From positions 744,001-808,000 of the forward strand of contig OY760624.1 in the NCBI GenBank assembly GCA_963663775.1: a DNA stretch of 64,000 bases, written 5' to 3'. The translations under genes were made by a program, and so were the position numbers. Positions 15,236-23,591 of the stretch are shown piece after piece (position 1 is the stretch's first letter; each line of letters opens with the position of its first letter). The notes beneath the pieces are model-generated. The model was given only the letters and a program-made list of their open reading frames with translations. It did not search any database and was not told where the DNA came from. Origin of the DNA: G963663775 sp963663775. Lineage in GTDB: Bacteria; Bacillota; Clostridia; Oscillospirales; Butyricicoccaceae.

Positions 15236-16447
15236 ATGATAAAATGTGCAATTATGGGGCATGGCACAGTAGGTTCCGGTGTGTATGAGGTCATCGCACT
15301 CAATGCCAAGAAAATCGCCGCTTCAGTTGGCGAAGGTTTGGAAGTCAAGTATGTCTTGGATTTGCGTGACTTTTCCAATCTGCCCTACCACGAAAAATTC
15401 ATTCAAGATTTCGCCATCATCGAGAATGACCCGGAAATCCGTGTGGTTGCCGAAGTCATGGGCGGTGTCGGTGCGGCATATGAATTCACCAAGCGCCTGC
15501 TGCAGGCGGGCAAAAGCGTCTGTACCTCCAACAAAGAATTGGTTGCGATGCACGGGCATGAGCTGCTGGCGATTGCAAAAGAGCATAATGTCGGCTACAT
15601 GTTTGAGGCATCGGTTGGCGGCGGCATTCCGCTGATTCGCCCGATGCTGCAATGCCTTGCTGCCAATGAATTCAATGAAATCTGCGGCATTTTGAACGGC
15701 ACCACTAACTATATCCTCACCCAAATGATTCGAAACGGTGTTTCTTTCGAGGATGCTCTGCGGCAGGCGCAGGAAAATGGTTATGCCGAAAAAGACCCCA
15801 CCGCCGACATCGAAGGACACGATGCCTGCCGCAAAATCTGCATTCTGTCCGACCTGTCCTTCGGTGACCGTTTTGACCCCGAACAGGTTTCCTGCGAAGG
15901 CATCACCAAAATCACGCTGACCGATGTTGCCGCAGCAGCCAAGCTTGGCTGTGTGATTAAGCTGATTGGCCGTGCTGTTCGCAACGAGGACGGCACCGCT
16001 TATGCTTATGTTGCCCCGCATTTGGTAGACAAATCCAGCCCGCTCGCCGCTGTCGAGGATGTGTTCAACGCCGTGGTGGTAGACGGCAACGCAACAGGCG
16101 AGGTCATGTTCTATGGCAAGGGTGCCGGCAAAATGGCAACCGCTTCTGCCGTGGTTGCGGATATGATGGACTGTGCTTTCCACAAGGACAGCCGCCGTCC
16201 GATTTTCTGGGGCACGGGCGAACAAAATCTGCTGCGCCCCATCGACACCCTGTCCTCTGCTTGGTACATCCGCTACGAAGGCAGCAAAAAGGATTTGGAA
16301 AACAACCTGCCTGCGCAAAGCATTACGGTTTTGGACGAAAACCAATGGGCAGTGGTCACCAACCGTGTCACCACCGCTGACATGCAGCAGTTCTTAACCG
16401 TTCTCGGCGAGCATGGCACCGTATGCGCAGCCATGCGCCTGCTGTAA
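15236..16447 (+). CDS. hom: homoserine dehydrogenase
   Basis: Reduces aspartate semialdehyde to homoserine with NAD(P)H, the branch point to threonine and methionine. The N-terminal dinucleotide motif GHGTVGSGVYEV, the catalytic-region NGTTNYILTQM and the family signature around GYAEKDPTADIEGHDACRK are present. The 403 residues include a short C-terminal region but only a weak ACT-like segment. GGAGGATTATGTAAC leads to the ATG. thrB follows after 12 nt. Confidence 0.97.
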   Translation: MIKCAIMGHGTVGSGVYEVIALNAKKIAASVGEGLEVKYVLDLRDFSNLPYHEKFIQDFAIIENDPEIRVVAEVMGGVGAAYEFTKRLLQAGKSVCTSNKELVAMHGHELLAIAKEHNVGYMFEASVGGGIPLIRPMLQCLAANEFNEICGILNGTTNYILTQMIRNGVSFEDALRQAQENGYAEKDPTADIEGHDACRKICILSDLSFGDRFDPEQVSCEGITKITLTDVAAAAKLGCVIKLIGRAVRNEDGTAYAYVAPHLVDKSSPLAAVEDVFNAVVVDGNATGEVMFYGKGAGKMATASAVVADMMDCAFHKDSRRPIFWGTGEQNLLRPIDTLSSAWYIRYEGSKKDLENNLPAQSITVLDENQWAVVTNRVTTADMQQFLTVLGEHGTVCAAMRLL

Positions 16448-16459
16448 GAGGTACGTTCT

Positions 16460-17350
16460 ATGATACAAGTAACCGTACCCGCAACCAGTGCCAATATGGG
16501 CTCTGGCTATGACAGTATCGGCATTGCGCTCGACCTCTACAACATCGTGCGCATGGAAGAAAGCGACCGCATCGACATCACGGATGTTTCTGGTGCTCCC
16601 ATTCCGACTGATGAAACCAATTTGATTTATAAATGCGCGAAAAAGGTGTTTGACATCTGCGGCAAGCCGCTTTCCGGTCTGAAAATCGAAGAGGACTGCG
16701 CCATTCCGCAAACCCGCGGACTGGGTTCTTCTTCTGCCTGCACGGTTGCGGGCATTTTGGGTGCCAATGCCCTGCTTGACAATCCGCTCGACCAGCAAAG
16801 CATTCTCGACCTTGCCGCTTCCATTGAAGGGCATCCGGACAACTCCACGCCCGCAATCCTTGGCGGCTTCTGTGTCGCACTGTTGGAGTATGGAAAGGTC
16901 TGGAGCGTGCGTGTGCCGATGAACGGCAAGGTGGATTTCATCACCTTCATCCCCACCTTTGAGCTTTCCACTGAAAAAGCTCGTGGGGTTCTGCCGCAGA
17001 CGATTGCTCATCACGATGCCGTCTTTAATCTGTCCCGTGCGGCATTGCTCGCAGGCAGCTTGACCACCGGCAAGCTGGAAAATATCGGCGTGGCAGTTGG
17101 GGACTGTCTGCACCAGCCTTATCGCTTTGATTTGATTCCAAACGGGCATCAAATCGTAGAAGCCGCAAAGGGACTGGGTGCACTGGGTTCTTTCATTTCC
17201 GGCGCCGGTCCATCCATCATTGCCGTAGTCGATGCAGCCGACAGAACCTATCTGTCCCGTGCACAAATGTATTGCGAAGCGAACTTCCCCGACTGGAAGC
17301 CCATTGCGCTGCATTGTGATGAAGTCGGCGCACGAGTCGAGCAGCTGTAA
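16460..17350 (+). CDS. thrB: homoserine kinase
   Basis: GHMP-family kinase making O-phosphohomoserine. It begins MIQVTVPATSANMGSGYDS, and has the ATP-binding GLGSSSACTVAGI loop and the C-terminal GAFISGAGPS-type motif (GSFISGAGPSIIAV). Length 296 residues. No thrC follows; the next gene is lysC, so threonine synthase must lie elsewhere. Confidence 0.96.
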   Translation: MIQVTVPATSANMGSGYDSIGIALDLYNIVRMEESDRIDITDVSGAPIPTDETNLIYKCAKKVFDICGKPLSGLKIEEDCAIPQTRGLGSSSACTVAGILGANALLDNPLDQQSILDLAASIEGHPDNSTPAILGGFCVALLEYGKVWSVRVPMNGKVDFITFIPTFELSTEKARGVLPQTIAHHDAVFNLSRAALLAGSLTTGKLENIGVAVGDCLHQPYRFDLIPNGHQIVEAAKGLGALGSFISGAGPSIIAVVDAADRTYLSRAQMYCEANFPDWKPIALHCDEVGARVEQL

Positions 17351-17452
17351 TCGCATGTTCCATCGGCGTACCGTCGTGTGCGCCAACCAGCAAGCAACCG
17401 TATTTGCGGCAGAAGCAGCCGTCCGCAATCTTTAGGAGGTATAGAAAGTAAT

Positions 17453-18661
17453 ATGGGTATCATTGTGCAAAAGTTTGGCGGCACATCGGTCGCCAACACC
17501 GAGCGTCTGCGCAAGGTGGCAGACATCGTCACGTCTGCCTATCGGCATGGAAATGACGTTGTCGTGGTTGTGTCCGCACAGGGCGACACCACAGATGATT
17601 TGATTGAAAAAGCCGCTGAAATCAACGAACACCCTTCCAAGCGCGAAATGGATGTTCTGTTCAACACTGGCGAAATGATTTCCATGTCCCTGCTCGCCAT
17701 GGCGATTGAAAAAATGGGCTTCCCTGTGGTTTCTCTGACCGGTTGGCAGATTGGTCTGCAAACCGACCGCAATTATGGCGAAGCACGCATCAAGAGCATC
17801 ACCGCTGAGCGTATCCGCAGCGAGCTTGACCGCAAGCGCATCGTCATCGTGGCTGGCTTCCAGGGGCTGAACCAAGAGGGCGATTTGACCACCTTGGGCC
17901 GTGGCGGTTCTGATACCACCGCAGTGGCGATTGCTGCAACCATTAGTGCAGACCTCTGCCAAATTTATACCGATGTAGACGGTGTTTATACCGCTGACCC
18001 GCGCATTGTACCGAATGCACGAAAGCTAGATGAAATCACCTATGACGAAATGCTGGAGCTGGCGTCTTTGGGCGCACAGGTGCTGCACAATCGCTCGGTT
18101 GAAATGGCAAAAAAATATAACGTTCCGCTCGAGGTGGTTTCGAGCTTTACCCGCAATCCGGGTACGAAAGTCAAGGAGGGTTCTACCATGGAAAAAATGA
18201 ATGTAAGCGGCGTTGCCCGTGACAACAATTGTGCGCGTGTTGCGCTTATCAATCTTGAGGATACGCCGGGTGTTGCATTCAAGGTGTTCTCTCTGCTCGC
18301 AAAGCACAAAATCAATGTGGATATTATTTTGCAGTCGGTTGGAAAAGACAACCGCAAATCCATCAGCTTCACCGTGCCGCAGGCCGATGCAGAGCGTGCG
18401 GAAACTATCCTGCGGGAACATGAAGCACTGCTTGGCTACGAAGCCATCAGCGTCAACACCAAGGTTGCAAAGGTTTCTATTGTGGGTGCAGGCATGGCAT
18501 CCAACCCAGGTGTTGCGGCGAAGATGTTTGAAGCACTTTCCAGTGCAGACATTAACATCCGCATGATTTCCACTTCCGAAATCAAAATCTCGGTGCTCAT
18601 CAGCGAAGAGGAGAGCGAACAAGCGGTCAAGGTCATCCACGAAAAGTTCTTCAGCAACTAA
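17453..18661 (+). CDS. lysC: aspartate kinase with internal start for a beta subunit
   Basis: Phosphorylates aspartate in the first step of the lysine, threonine and methionine pathway. It begins MGIIVQKFGGTSVANTE, with GRGGSDTTAVAIAA and the aspartokinase core, then two ACT domains (about 265-400) that bind the feedback inhibitor. The ATG at 17453 follows AGGAGGT; upstream frame sequence is not conserved. The 402-residue length is usual. At 18188 an in-frame ATG (MEKMNVSG) is preceded by AAGGAGGG with 7-nt spacing. This matches the internal initiation that yields the separate beta (ACT-only) subunit of Bacillus aspartokinase II, so a 157-residue second product (18188-18661) is likely. Confidence 0.97.
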   Translation: MGIIVQKFGGTSVANTERLRKVADIVTSAYRHGNDVVVVVSAQGDTTDDLIEKAAEINEHPSKREMDVLFNTGEMISMSLLAMAIEKMGFPVVSLTGWQIGLQTDRNYGEARIKSITAERIRSELDRKRIVIVAGFQGLNQEGDLTTLGRGGSDTTAVAIAATISADLCQIYTDVDGVYTADPRIVPNARKLDEITYDEMLELASLGAQVLHNRSVEMAKKYNVPLEVVSSFTRNPGTKVKEGSTMEKMNVSGVARDNNCARVALINLEDTPGVAFKVFSLLAKHKINVDIILQSVGKDNRKSISFTVPQADAERAETILREHEALLGYEAISVNTKVAKVSIVGAGMASNPGVAAKMFEALSSADINIRMISTSEIKISVLISEEESEQAVKVIHEKFFSN

Positions 18662-18697
18662 TCCCTTGTATGCACAGCAGAAAATGTTCTTCCCCTC

Positions 18698-18727
18698 TTG
18701 ACAACCCAATGTGGTTTTGGGTATACT
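18698..18727 (+). promoter_or_regulatory. promoter of the Mn2+ riboswitch-antiporter unit
   Basis: -35 TTGACA (18698-18703), 18-bp spacer, -10 TATACT (18722-18727). Confidence 0.85.
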
Positions 18728-18732
18728 AAGCT

Positions 18733-18856
18733 AACATAGGGGAGTAGTCTGCGGCAGTTGCCGGAATTACATCAACAATCCTGACATATCTATGTCTGGT
18801 GTAATTTGAAATGACAAGACCTGTGTTCCGAAAAATCGGAACACAGGTCTTTTTTC
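18733..18856 (+). promoter_or_regulatory. yybP-ykoY (Mn2+) riboswitch with terminator platform
   Basis: Starting just after the promoter, the RNA holds the hallmark AGGGGAGTAG (18738-18747) followed by a stem region, and the second conserved loop region with CCTGACA (18780-18786). ATTACATCA/TGGTGTAAT-like arms (18765-18773 with 18798-18806) close the second leg. The expression platform is a strong terminator, a perfect 16-bp stem AAGACCTGTGTTCCGA with its complement (18816-18831 and 18836-18851) and a U-run. Members of this class bind Mn2+ and switch on efflux or cation transport genes, which fits the antiporter gene downstream. Confidence 0.85.
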
Positions 18857-18921
18857 ATCACTATAAATGCCTGCCAAACTGCACAAACTACCCTCATCAA
18901 ACGAAAATAGGAGAACACCAT

Positions 18922-19902
18922 ATGATTTTTATTCTGTATGCGGCACTGGTTGCCTGTGTCATTTTCTTTGCAGCACGTTTGGGGCATTATGTGGATTTGC
19001 TAGACCAAAAAACCTCCTTAGCGTCCGCATTTATTGGCGGTGTCCTGCTCGCCGCTGTCACCTCCCTGCCAGAGCTCATCACCAGCATCACATCTGTCAC
19101 GCTGGTTGGCAAACCGGAACTGGTCATCGGCAATATTTTGGGCAGCAATCTGTTCAATGTCACTGTCCTTGGCATGATATTTTTGCTGTATCATAAAAAT
19201 ATCCACACGGTGCGTTTTACCAAAAGCCATATCACCACCACCGTGTGTATGCTGTCCAGCTTTCTCCTGCTGCTTATTTCTCTGATGACCGGCAGCAGCC
19301 TGTTTTTTCATGGCTTCAGCGGCTTATCCTTGCTCATTTTTGCACTGTATATTTGGAGCATCCGCACCATGTCCACGGACGAGGATACTGCGGATGCAGG
19401 GGAGGACAACCATCCGCTTACCCTGCGTCAAGTGGTGCTGCGCTTCACGGGATACAGCATCCTGCTGATTCTTACCTCGGTCGGCATCACCTATGCCTCA
19501 GATTATATCGGTGAAACCCTGGGCATGGGCACCACCTTGGCAGGTGCACTGCTGCTCGGCATCGCCACCTCCCTGCCAGAGCTAACCTCCAGCTTCGTAT
19601 TAGGACGTGTGGGCAACTTTAATGCTTTGACCGGCAACATCGTCGGTTCGTGCGTGTTCAATTTCGCCATCTTGTTTGTTGCCGACCTTGCCTCTTGGCG
19701 CACGGATTTATATCAATATGATGCCCAAGGTCGTCTGCTGATTGTCTTCGGCATCCTTGCCTCGATAGAAATTCTGCTTCTGCTGCGCCTGTTGTCGGGC
19801 AACAAAACAGCTGCTCTGCCAAAATCACGTATCCTGTTGACCTCGGTTCTTTCCAGCGCATTGGTGCTGAATTATGTCCTGTTTGTGGCGCTTTCTGCCT
19901 AA
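18922..19902 (+). CDS. CaCA-family cation/Na+ antiporter, probable Mn2+/Ca2+ exporter
   Basis: A 326-residue membrane protein with about ten hydrophobic segments and the two inverted alpha-repeats of Ca2+/cation antiporters: LLAAVTSLPELITS with GNILGSNLFNVTV in the first half and LLGIATSLPELTSS with GNIVGSCVFNFAI in the second. The acidic residues in the SLPEL motifs bind the cation. The short acidic loop in the middle is typical of YrbG-like members. The ATG at 18922 follows AATAGGAGAA; longer frames run back into the riboswitch terminator. Control by a Mn2+ riboswitch argues that the physiological substrate includes Mn2+. Confidence 0.93.
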   Translation: MIFILYAALVACVIFFAARLGHYVDLLDQKTSLASAFIGGVLLAAVTSLPELITSITSVTLVGKPELVIGNILGSNLFNVTVLGMIFLLYHKNIHTVRFTKSHITTTVCMLSSFLLLLISLMTGSSLFFHGFSGLSLLIFALYIWSIRTMSTDEDTADAGEDNHPLTLRQVVLRFTGYSILLILTSVGITYASDYIGETLGMGTTLAGALLLGIATSLPELTSSFVLGRVGNFNALTGNIVGSCVFNFAILFVADLASWRTDLYQYDAQGRLLIVFGILASIEILLLLRLLSGNKTAALPKSRILLTSVLSSALVLNYVLFVALSA

Positions 19903-19926
19903 AATTCTGGATTCTCCATCTGCATA

Positions 19927-19955
19927 TTGTAGCCCCTATAAAGGTATGCTACAAT
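19927..19955 (+). promoter_or_regulatory. promoter of the tandem lacI genes, within an inverted repeat
   Basis: -35 TTGTAG (19927-19932), 17-bp spacer, extended -10 TGC-TACAAT (19950-19955). The -35 and -10 regions sit inside an inverted repeat ATTGTAGC/GCTACAAT (19926-19933 with 19948-19955), a candidate operator for autoregulation. Confidence 0.65.
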
Positions 19956-19998
19956 GAATATAAAAACGCATCTAAAAGAAAGCTATGTGAATCATATT

Positions 19999-21039
19999 AT
20001 GAAAATCACCATTCAACAAATTGCAGATTTATGCAATGTATCTCGTGGAACCGTTGACCGTGTGCTGCACAATCGCCCGAATGTGCACCCGCAAATCCGA
20101 CAAAATATCCTACGCATGATTGAGCGCACCGGTTATCGTCCGCCCACCACACGCCACATTCCCGAACAGCAATATCACATTGGCATGATTTTACCCAATT
20201 TTCACGACCGCTATTTTTTATCCCATACCAAAAACGGCGTGAAGTTGGCGATGGACCGCATCGACAGCACACGGTTCCATCTCAGCATTGACCAACTCGG
20301 CGGACGCTCTCCTGAAGAGTATATCATTGCTTTGGAGCGCATGATGCACAAAAACATTGACGGACTGCTGGTCAATGCCCCCCGCACGCCTGAGATTACC
20401 AAAATACTGTGTGAAATCAGCGACCGCGGCATTCCTATCATTTGTTATTATGATGAACAGCCGGACTGTCCGCAAAGCTATTTTGTTGGGCAGGACTGTC
20501 TGCGCTCGGGGCAGGTTGCCGCAGGACTGATTTCCAAATACATCGGCCCCAACGAACGTGTCCTTGCCATTTCGGGTGACCCGCTGTTTTATTCCCACGA
20601 GCGGCGCGTGAATGGCTTTGCCGAATATTTATGCAATCAGATTGGGGTTCCCGATTGTGTCGACATTTTCTGGTGTCATGAATTTTATGAAATCACTGCA
20701 CAAACCGTGTACACCCGCTTGACGGAGGACGAGCGCATCCGCTACATCTACATGGCAACCCAAAGCGACAGCGGCTGCATTGAGGGCATCCGTCGGGCAC
20801 AGCTCACAGAGCCGATTATGGTCATCTGCAATGACACCACCGCCACCGCACGCAGTCTGCTGAAGCTTGGCAAAGTCGATTTTGTCATCGGACAGAGTGT
20901 TGCCAAAACCATTGCGCAAGCCATTGAACTGATGCACCAAATCGTGTGTGCGGGTGTCGTGCCGCGCATCCACAAACACTATTCCGACCTGACGATTTTC
21001 ACCAGACAAATGCTGCAGGAGAAAGAGATGGAGTTATGA
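19999..21039 (+). CDS. LacI-family transcriptional regulator (first of a coupled pair)
   Basis: DNA-binding repressor with an N-terminal LacI helix-turn-helix (TIQQIADLCNVSRGTVDRVL) and a periplasmic-binding-protein-type sensor domain (VGQDCLRSGQVAAGLISKY, AISGDP, SGCIEGIRRA). I chose the ATG at 19999 (MKITIQQ): the earlier ATG at 19954 overlaps the -10 box and cannot be in the mRNA. The protein is then 346 residues. It overlaps the next lacI gene by 4 nt (ATGA). Ligand unknown; the SVSRGTVDRV type is often linked to sugars or polyols, and the dehydrogenase gene downstream is a plausible target. Confidence 0.9.
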   Translation: MKITIQQIADLCNVSRGTVDRVLHNRPNVHPQIRQNILRMIERTGYRPPTTRHIPEQQYHIGMILPNFHDRYFLSHTKNGVKLAMDRIDSTRFHLSIDQLGGRSPEEYIIALERMMHKNIDGLLVNAPRTPEITKILCEISDRGIPIICYYDEQPDCPQSYFVGQDCLRSGQVAAGLISKYIGPNERVLAISGDPLFYSHERRVNGFAEYLCNQIGVPDCVDIFWCHEFYEITAQTVYTRLTEDERIRYIYMATQSDSGCIEGIRRAQLTEPIMVICNDTTATARSLLKLGKVDFVIGQSVAKTIAQAIELMHQIVCAGVVPRIHKHYSDLTIFTRQMLQEKEMEL

Positions 21040-22064
21040 AACCAACACTGGAAGAAATTGCAGAGCGCTGCGGTGTTTCCCGCGGCACGGTAGACCGTGT
21101 GGTGCATGACCGTCCGCATGTCCGTCCGGAAATCCGAACCCTTGTGCTCGCCGCCTTGGAAGAATCCGGTTATGTGCGCAAGAAAGAACTGAAAAAGCGA
21201 AAAACCAGCCCAAACTTTGTCAAAATTGCCTTTCTTGTCCCCAAATGGACCGACCCTTATTTCTCGGCTCAAATTTATTCCGGCATTCATCAAGCCGAAC
21301 ATGCGCTGAATGACCCAGAGTTTCATGTGCAGGTTTACGAATTGCTCACCCGCACGGAAGAGGAAACAGTTTCCATCTTAGAACGCATGCCCGCCGAGCA
21401 GGTCAACGGCGTGATTGTCAACGCCCAGCAATCCATCAGCATCCAAGTGGCCATTGACAAACTGGTGGCGCAGGATATTTCGGTGGTCACCTATGACAGC
21501 GATGTGCCGCAATCCAAGCGCACCTGCTTCATCGGACAGGATTTGTATCGCTCCGGCGCCATCGCAGCCGGACTGATGGCACGCTTTTTACGTCCGCAGG
21601 ATAAAATTCTTATTGTCACCGGCAACATGGATTTTGAGTTCAGTCACGGTCGTGTCAACGGCTTTGTCCGCCAATTGCAGTCGCAGGGGTTTGACTCCGA
21701 CTGCTATGCCATCGAAGAATGCTATGAGCAATATGACCTGACACGCAATGCGGTGTATCATGCGCTGCACCGAACGCCCTCCCTACGTGCCATTTATATG
21801 GTGAACGAGAGCATCACGGGCTGCATTGAAGGGGTGCGCAAGGCAGAAAAGCTGCACCAAGTCAAAATCATCTGCAATGATTTAACCCCCTCCGCTAAAA
21901 AGTACTTACAAAACGGTCAAGTCGATTTCATCATCGGACAAACCTTCACTGCCAAAGCCTACAAATCCATCACTGCTCTGCATCGTTTGCTGCGGCGCGG
22001 CATTCCGCCCGAGCGTGAACGGCTGTATACCGACAGCTTTATTTTAACCCGTGAACTGCTGTAA
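21036..22064 (+). CDS. LacI-family transcriptional regulator (second of a coupled pair)
   Basis: A 342-residue paralogue of the preceding protein: helix-turn-helix TLEEIAERCGVSRGTVDRVV, then a sugar-binding-type domain (FIGQDLYRSGAIAAGLMARF, TGCIEGVRKAEKLHQ, IIGQTFTAKAYKS). The ATG at 21036 overlaps the stop of the first gene in ATGA, so synthesis of the two is coupled, which favours a heterodimer or a fixed ratio. A GGAGAAAGAG stretch upstream may act as ribosome-binding site. It is followed by a 330-nt intergenic region with operator-like repeats and the dehydrogenase gene. Confidence 0.9.
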   Translation: MKPTLEEIAERCGVSRGTVDRVVHDRPHVRPEIRTLVLAALEESGYVRKKELKKRKTSPNFVKIAFLVPKWTDPYFSAQIYSGIHQAEHALNDPEFHVQVYELLTRTEEETVSILERMPAEQVNGVIVNAQQSISIQVAIDKLVAQDISVVTYDSDVPQSKRTCFIGQDLYRSGAIAAGLMARFLRPQDKILIVTGNMDFEFSHGRVNGFVRQLQSQGFDSDCYAIEECYEQYDLTRNAVYHALHRTPSLRAIYMVNESITGCIEGVRKAEKLHQVKIICNDLTPSAKKYLQNGQVDFIIGQTFTAKAYKSITALHRLLRRGIPPERERLYTDSFILTRELL

Positions 22065-22093
22065 ATCGCCTTTCCTTGCAATTTCCAGCGGTC

Positions 22094-22123
22094 GTTGTGC
22101 ATTTTGCACGCACAATGCACAAC
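22094..22123. repeat. inverted repeat, candidate operator
   Basis: Arms GTTGTGCAT (22094-22102) and ATGCACAAC (22115-22123) are perfect 9-bp complements separated by 12 nt. It lies between the lacI pair and the dehydrogenase gene, upstream of the latter's promoter, and has no U-run. Confidence 0.45.
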
Positions 22124-22217
22124 CTAAAAACATGATTCCTATACCGCTTTTTTCAGCAACGTGCAATAGAAACCAACTGTATAATCGTGCATGTTTCGCG
22201 ATTTTTAAATTACAGGA

Positions 22218-22246
22218 TTGTGTTTTTCCCACGCAGCGCGTACAAT
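22218..22246 (+). promoter_or_regulatory. promoter of the Gfo/Idh/MocA dehydrogenase gene
   Basis: -35 TTGTGT (22218-22223), 17-bp spacer, -10 TACAAT (22241-22246). A second TATAAT (22180-22185) lacks a good -35. Confidence 0.6.
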
Positions 22247-22264
22247 ACATAACAGAGAACTCTA

Positions 22265-22349
22265 AGGACCGCACCGCACAATTCGTACCAACCTAACTTG
22301 CACACTTTGCTTGCTCCCTCTCTCTTACCTGAATTGTGCGGTTGCGTCC
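22265..22349 (+). promoter_or_regulatory. long-range hairpin in the dehydrogenase leader
   Basis: Arms CCGCACAATTC (22274-22284) and GAATTGTGCGG (22331-22341) pair perfectly over 11 bp, extended by GGAC/GTCC outside with small internal loops. The 46-nt loop is pyrimidine-rich. No U-run follows, so it is not a plain terminator. Function unknown. Confidence 0.45.
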
Positions 22350-22397
22350 TGCTTTTGATGAAAAAATAAGATGTTTACTCCAGAAAGGACGTATAAA

Positions 22398-23417
22398 ATG
22401 GAACAAATCAAAGTCGGCATCGTAGGCCTGGGACGCTTAGGCGCTGTGCATGCACAAAATTTGGCATATAAGATTCCGGGATGCTCTCTAGTGGCTGCTT
22501 GCTCCCTGGTGCAAAGCGAACTGGATTGGGCGAAAAAAGAGCTCAATGTTTCAGAAACCTACTTGGACTATCGTGAAATGGTGGACAAAGCCGATATTGA
22601 AGCGGTGGTCATTGTTTCCTCTTCTCCGGAACATTGCTGGCAGATTGAATACGCACTCGATGCCGGCAAACATGTCTTCACCGACAAGCCGCTCGGCTGC
22701 TCTATGGAAGAATGTAAAACTGCAGAAGCTGCTGTTGAGCGTCATCCCGACAAGGTGTTTTTCTTAGGCTTTATGCGCCGCTATGACCCATCTTATGCCG
22801 ATGCAAAGGCAAAAATCGATGCTGGCTTGATTGGCAAGCCCTATCTAGTCAAGGCAACCGGCTTAGACCCGGAAGCACTGGTAGAAAGCTGCATCCAATT
22901 CTGCAAGACCTCTGGCGGTATTTTTATCGATGCTGCCAGCCATGACATTGATTTGATGCGCTGGTTCCTTGGTGCGGATGCCGTAGAAGTTTATGCCGCT
23001 GGCACAACCTTCAAGCATCCCGAATTTGCAGAGGGCGGTGACACAGAAACCGGTCTGGCAATGCTGAAATTCAGCAACGGCACCGTGGGCACCCTCCATG
23101 TAGGACGCACCGCACCGCACGGCTACCACACCGAAACCGAAATTGTCGGCACGGAAGGTCATATCCGCATCGCCGGTGTGCCGTGGAAAAACCGTGCCAT
23201 GGTCTACAATCAGAACGGTGCCTGCACCGAATGCATCGAAAATTTCCCGCAGCGTTTTGCCGAAGCATATCTGCTGGAAATGGTCGATTTCATCGACTGT
23301 ATCCGCAACAACCGCAAGCCGGAAATCACGGTTTATGATGGCACCAAAGCCACTGCCATCACCTTCGCCGCTACGGAATCCTTCCATGATGGCAAGACCA
23401 TTTCTATTGAATATTGA
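22398..23417 (+). CDS. Gfo/Idh/MocA-family NAD(P)-dependent dehydrogenase (inositol 2-dehydrogenase-like)
   Basis: A 339-residue oxidoreductase: N-terminal Rossmann fold (VGIVGLGRLGAVHAQNL), the EKPLG-type motif as TDKPLGCSMEE (catalytic Lys), and the C-terminal domain with FIDAASHDIDLMRWFLG, where Asp and His complete the active site. These are the features of myo-inositol or scyllo-inositol dehydrogenases, but the family also covers many sugars, so the substrate is not fixed. GAAAGGACG precedes the ATG at 22398. It stands alone, with its own promoter and terminator, next to the two LacI regulators that may control it. Confidence 0.92.
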   Translation: MEQIKVGIVGLGRLGAVHAQNLAYKIPGCSLVAACSLVQSELDWAKKELNVSETYLDYREMVDKADIEAVVIVSSSPEHCWQIEYALDAGKHVFTDKPLGCSMEECKTAEAAVERHPDKVFFLGFMRRYDPSYADAKAKIDAGLIGKPYLVKATGLDPEALVESCIQFCKTSGGIFIDAASHDIDLMRWFLGADAVEVYAAGTTFKHPEFAEGGDTETGLAMLKFSNGTVGTLHVGRTAPHGYHTETEIVGTEGHIRIAGVPWKNRAMVYNQNGACTECIENFPQRFAEAYLLEMVDFIDCIRNNRKPEITVYDGTKATAITFAATESFHDGKTISIEY

Positions 23418-23432
23418 TTCTTGCGATTCTGC

Positions 23433-23472
23433 CTGCACCAGCCTATCCCTCCCGATAGGCTGGTGCAGTTTT
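23433..23472 (+). terminator. terminator after the dehydrogenase gene
   Basis: Perfect 15-bp stem CTGCACCAGCCTATC and complement (23433-23447 with 23454-23468), then TTTTG. Confidence 0.9.
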
Positions 23473-23505
23473 GTATGCCCCACGCCCCAAAATATTTGAC
23501 ATCCC

Positions 23506-23534
23506 CAGTGCCGCCTTTTATAATGAAACTATAG
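23506..23534 (+). promoter_or_regulatory. consensus promoter of the glucanotransferase-HAD gene
   Basis: TTGACA (23506-23511), exactly 17 bp, TATAAT (23529-23534): a full consensus match. Confidence 0.9.
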
Positions 23535-23591
23535 TTCCCTGTCTTTTAACCCCTGTGTTCAAACCCGAGAACAGAAGAATAGGAGGCATCT

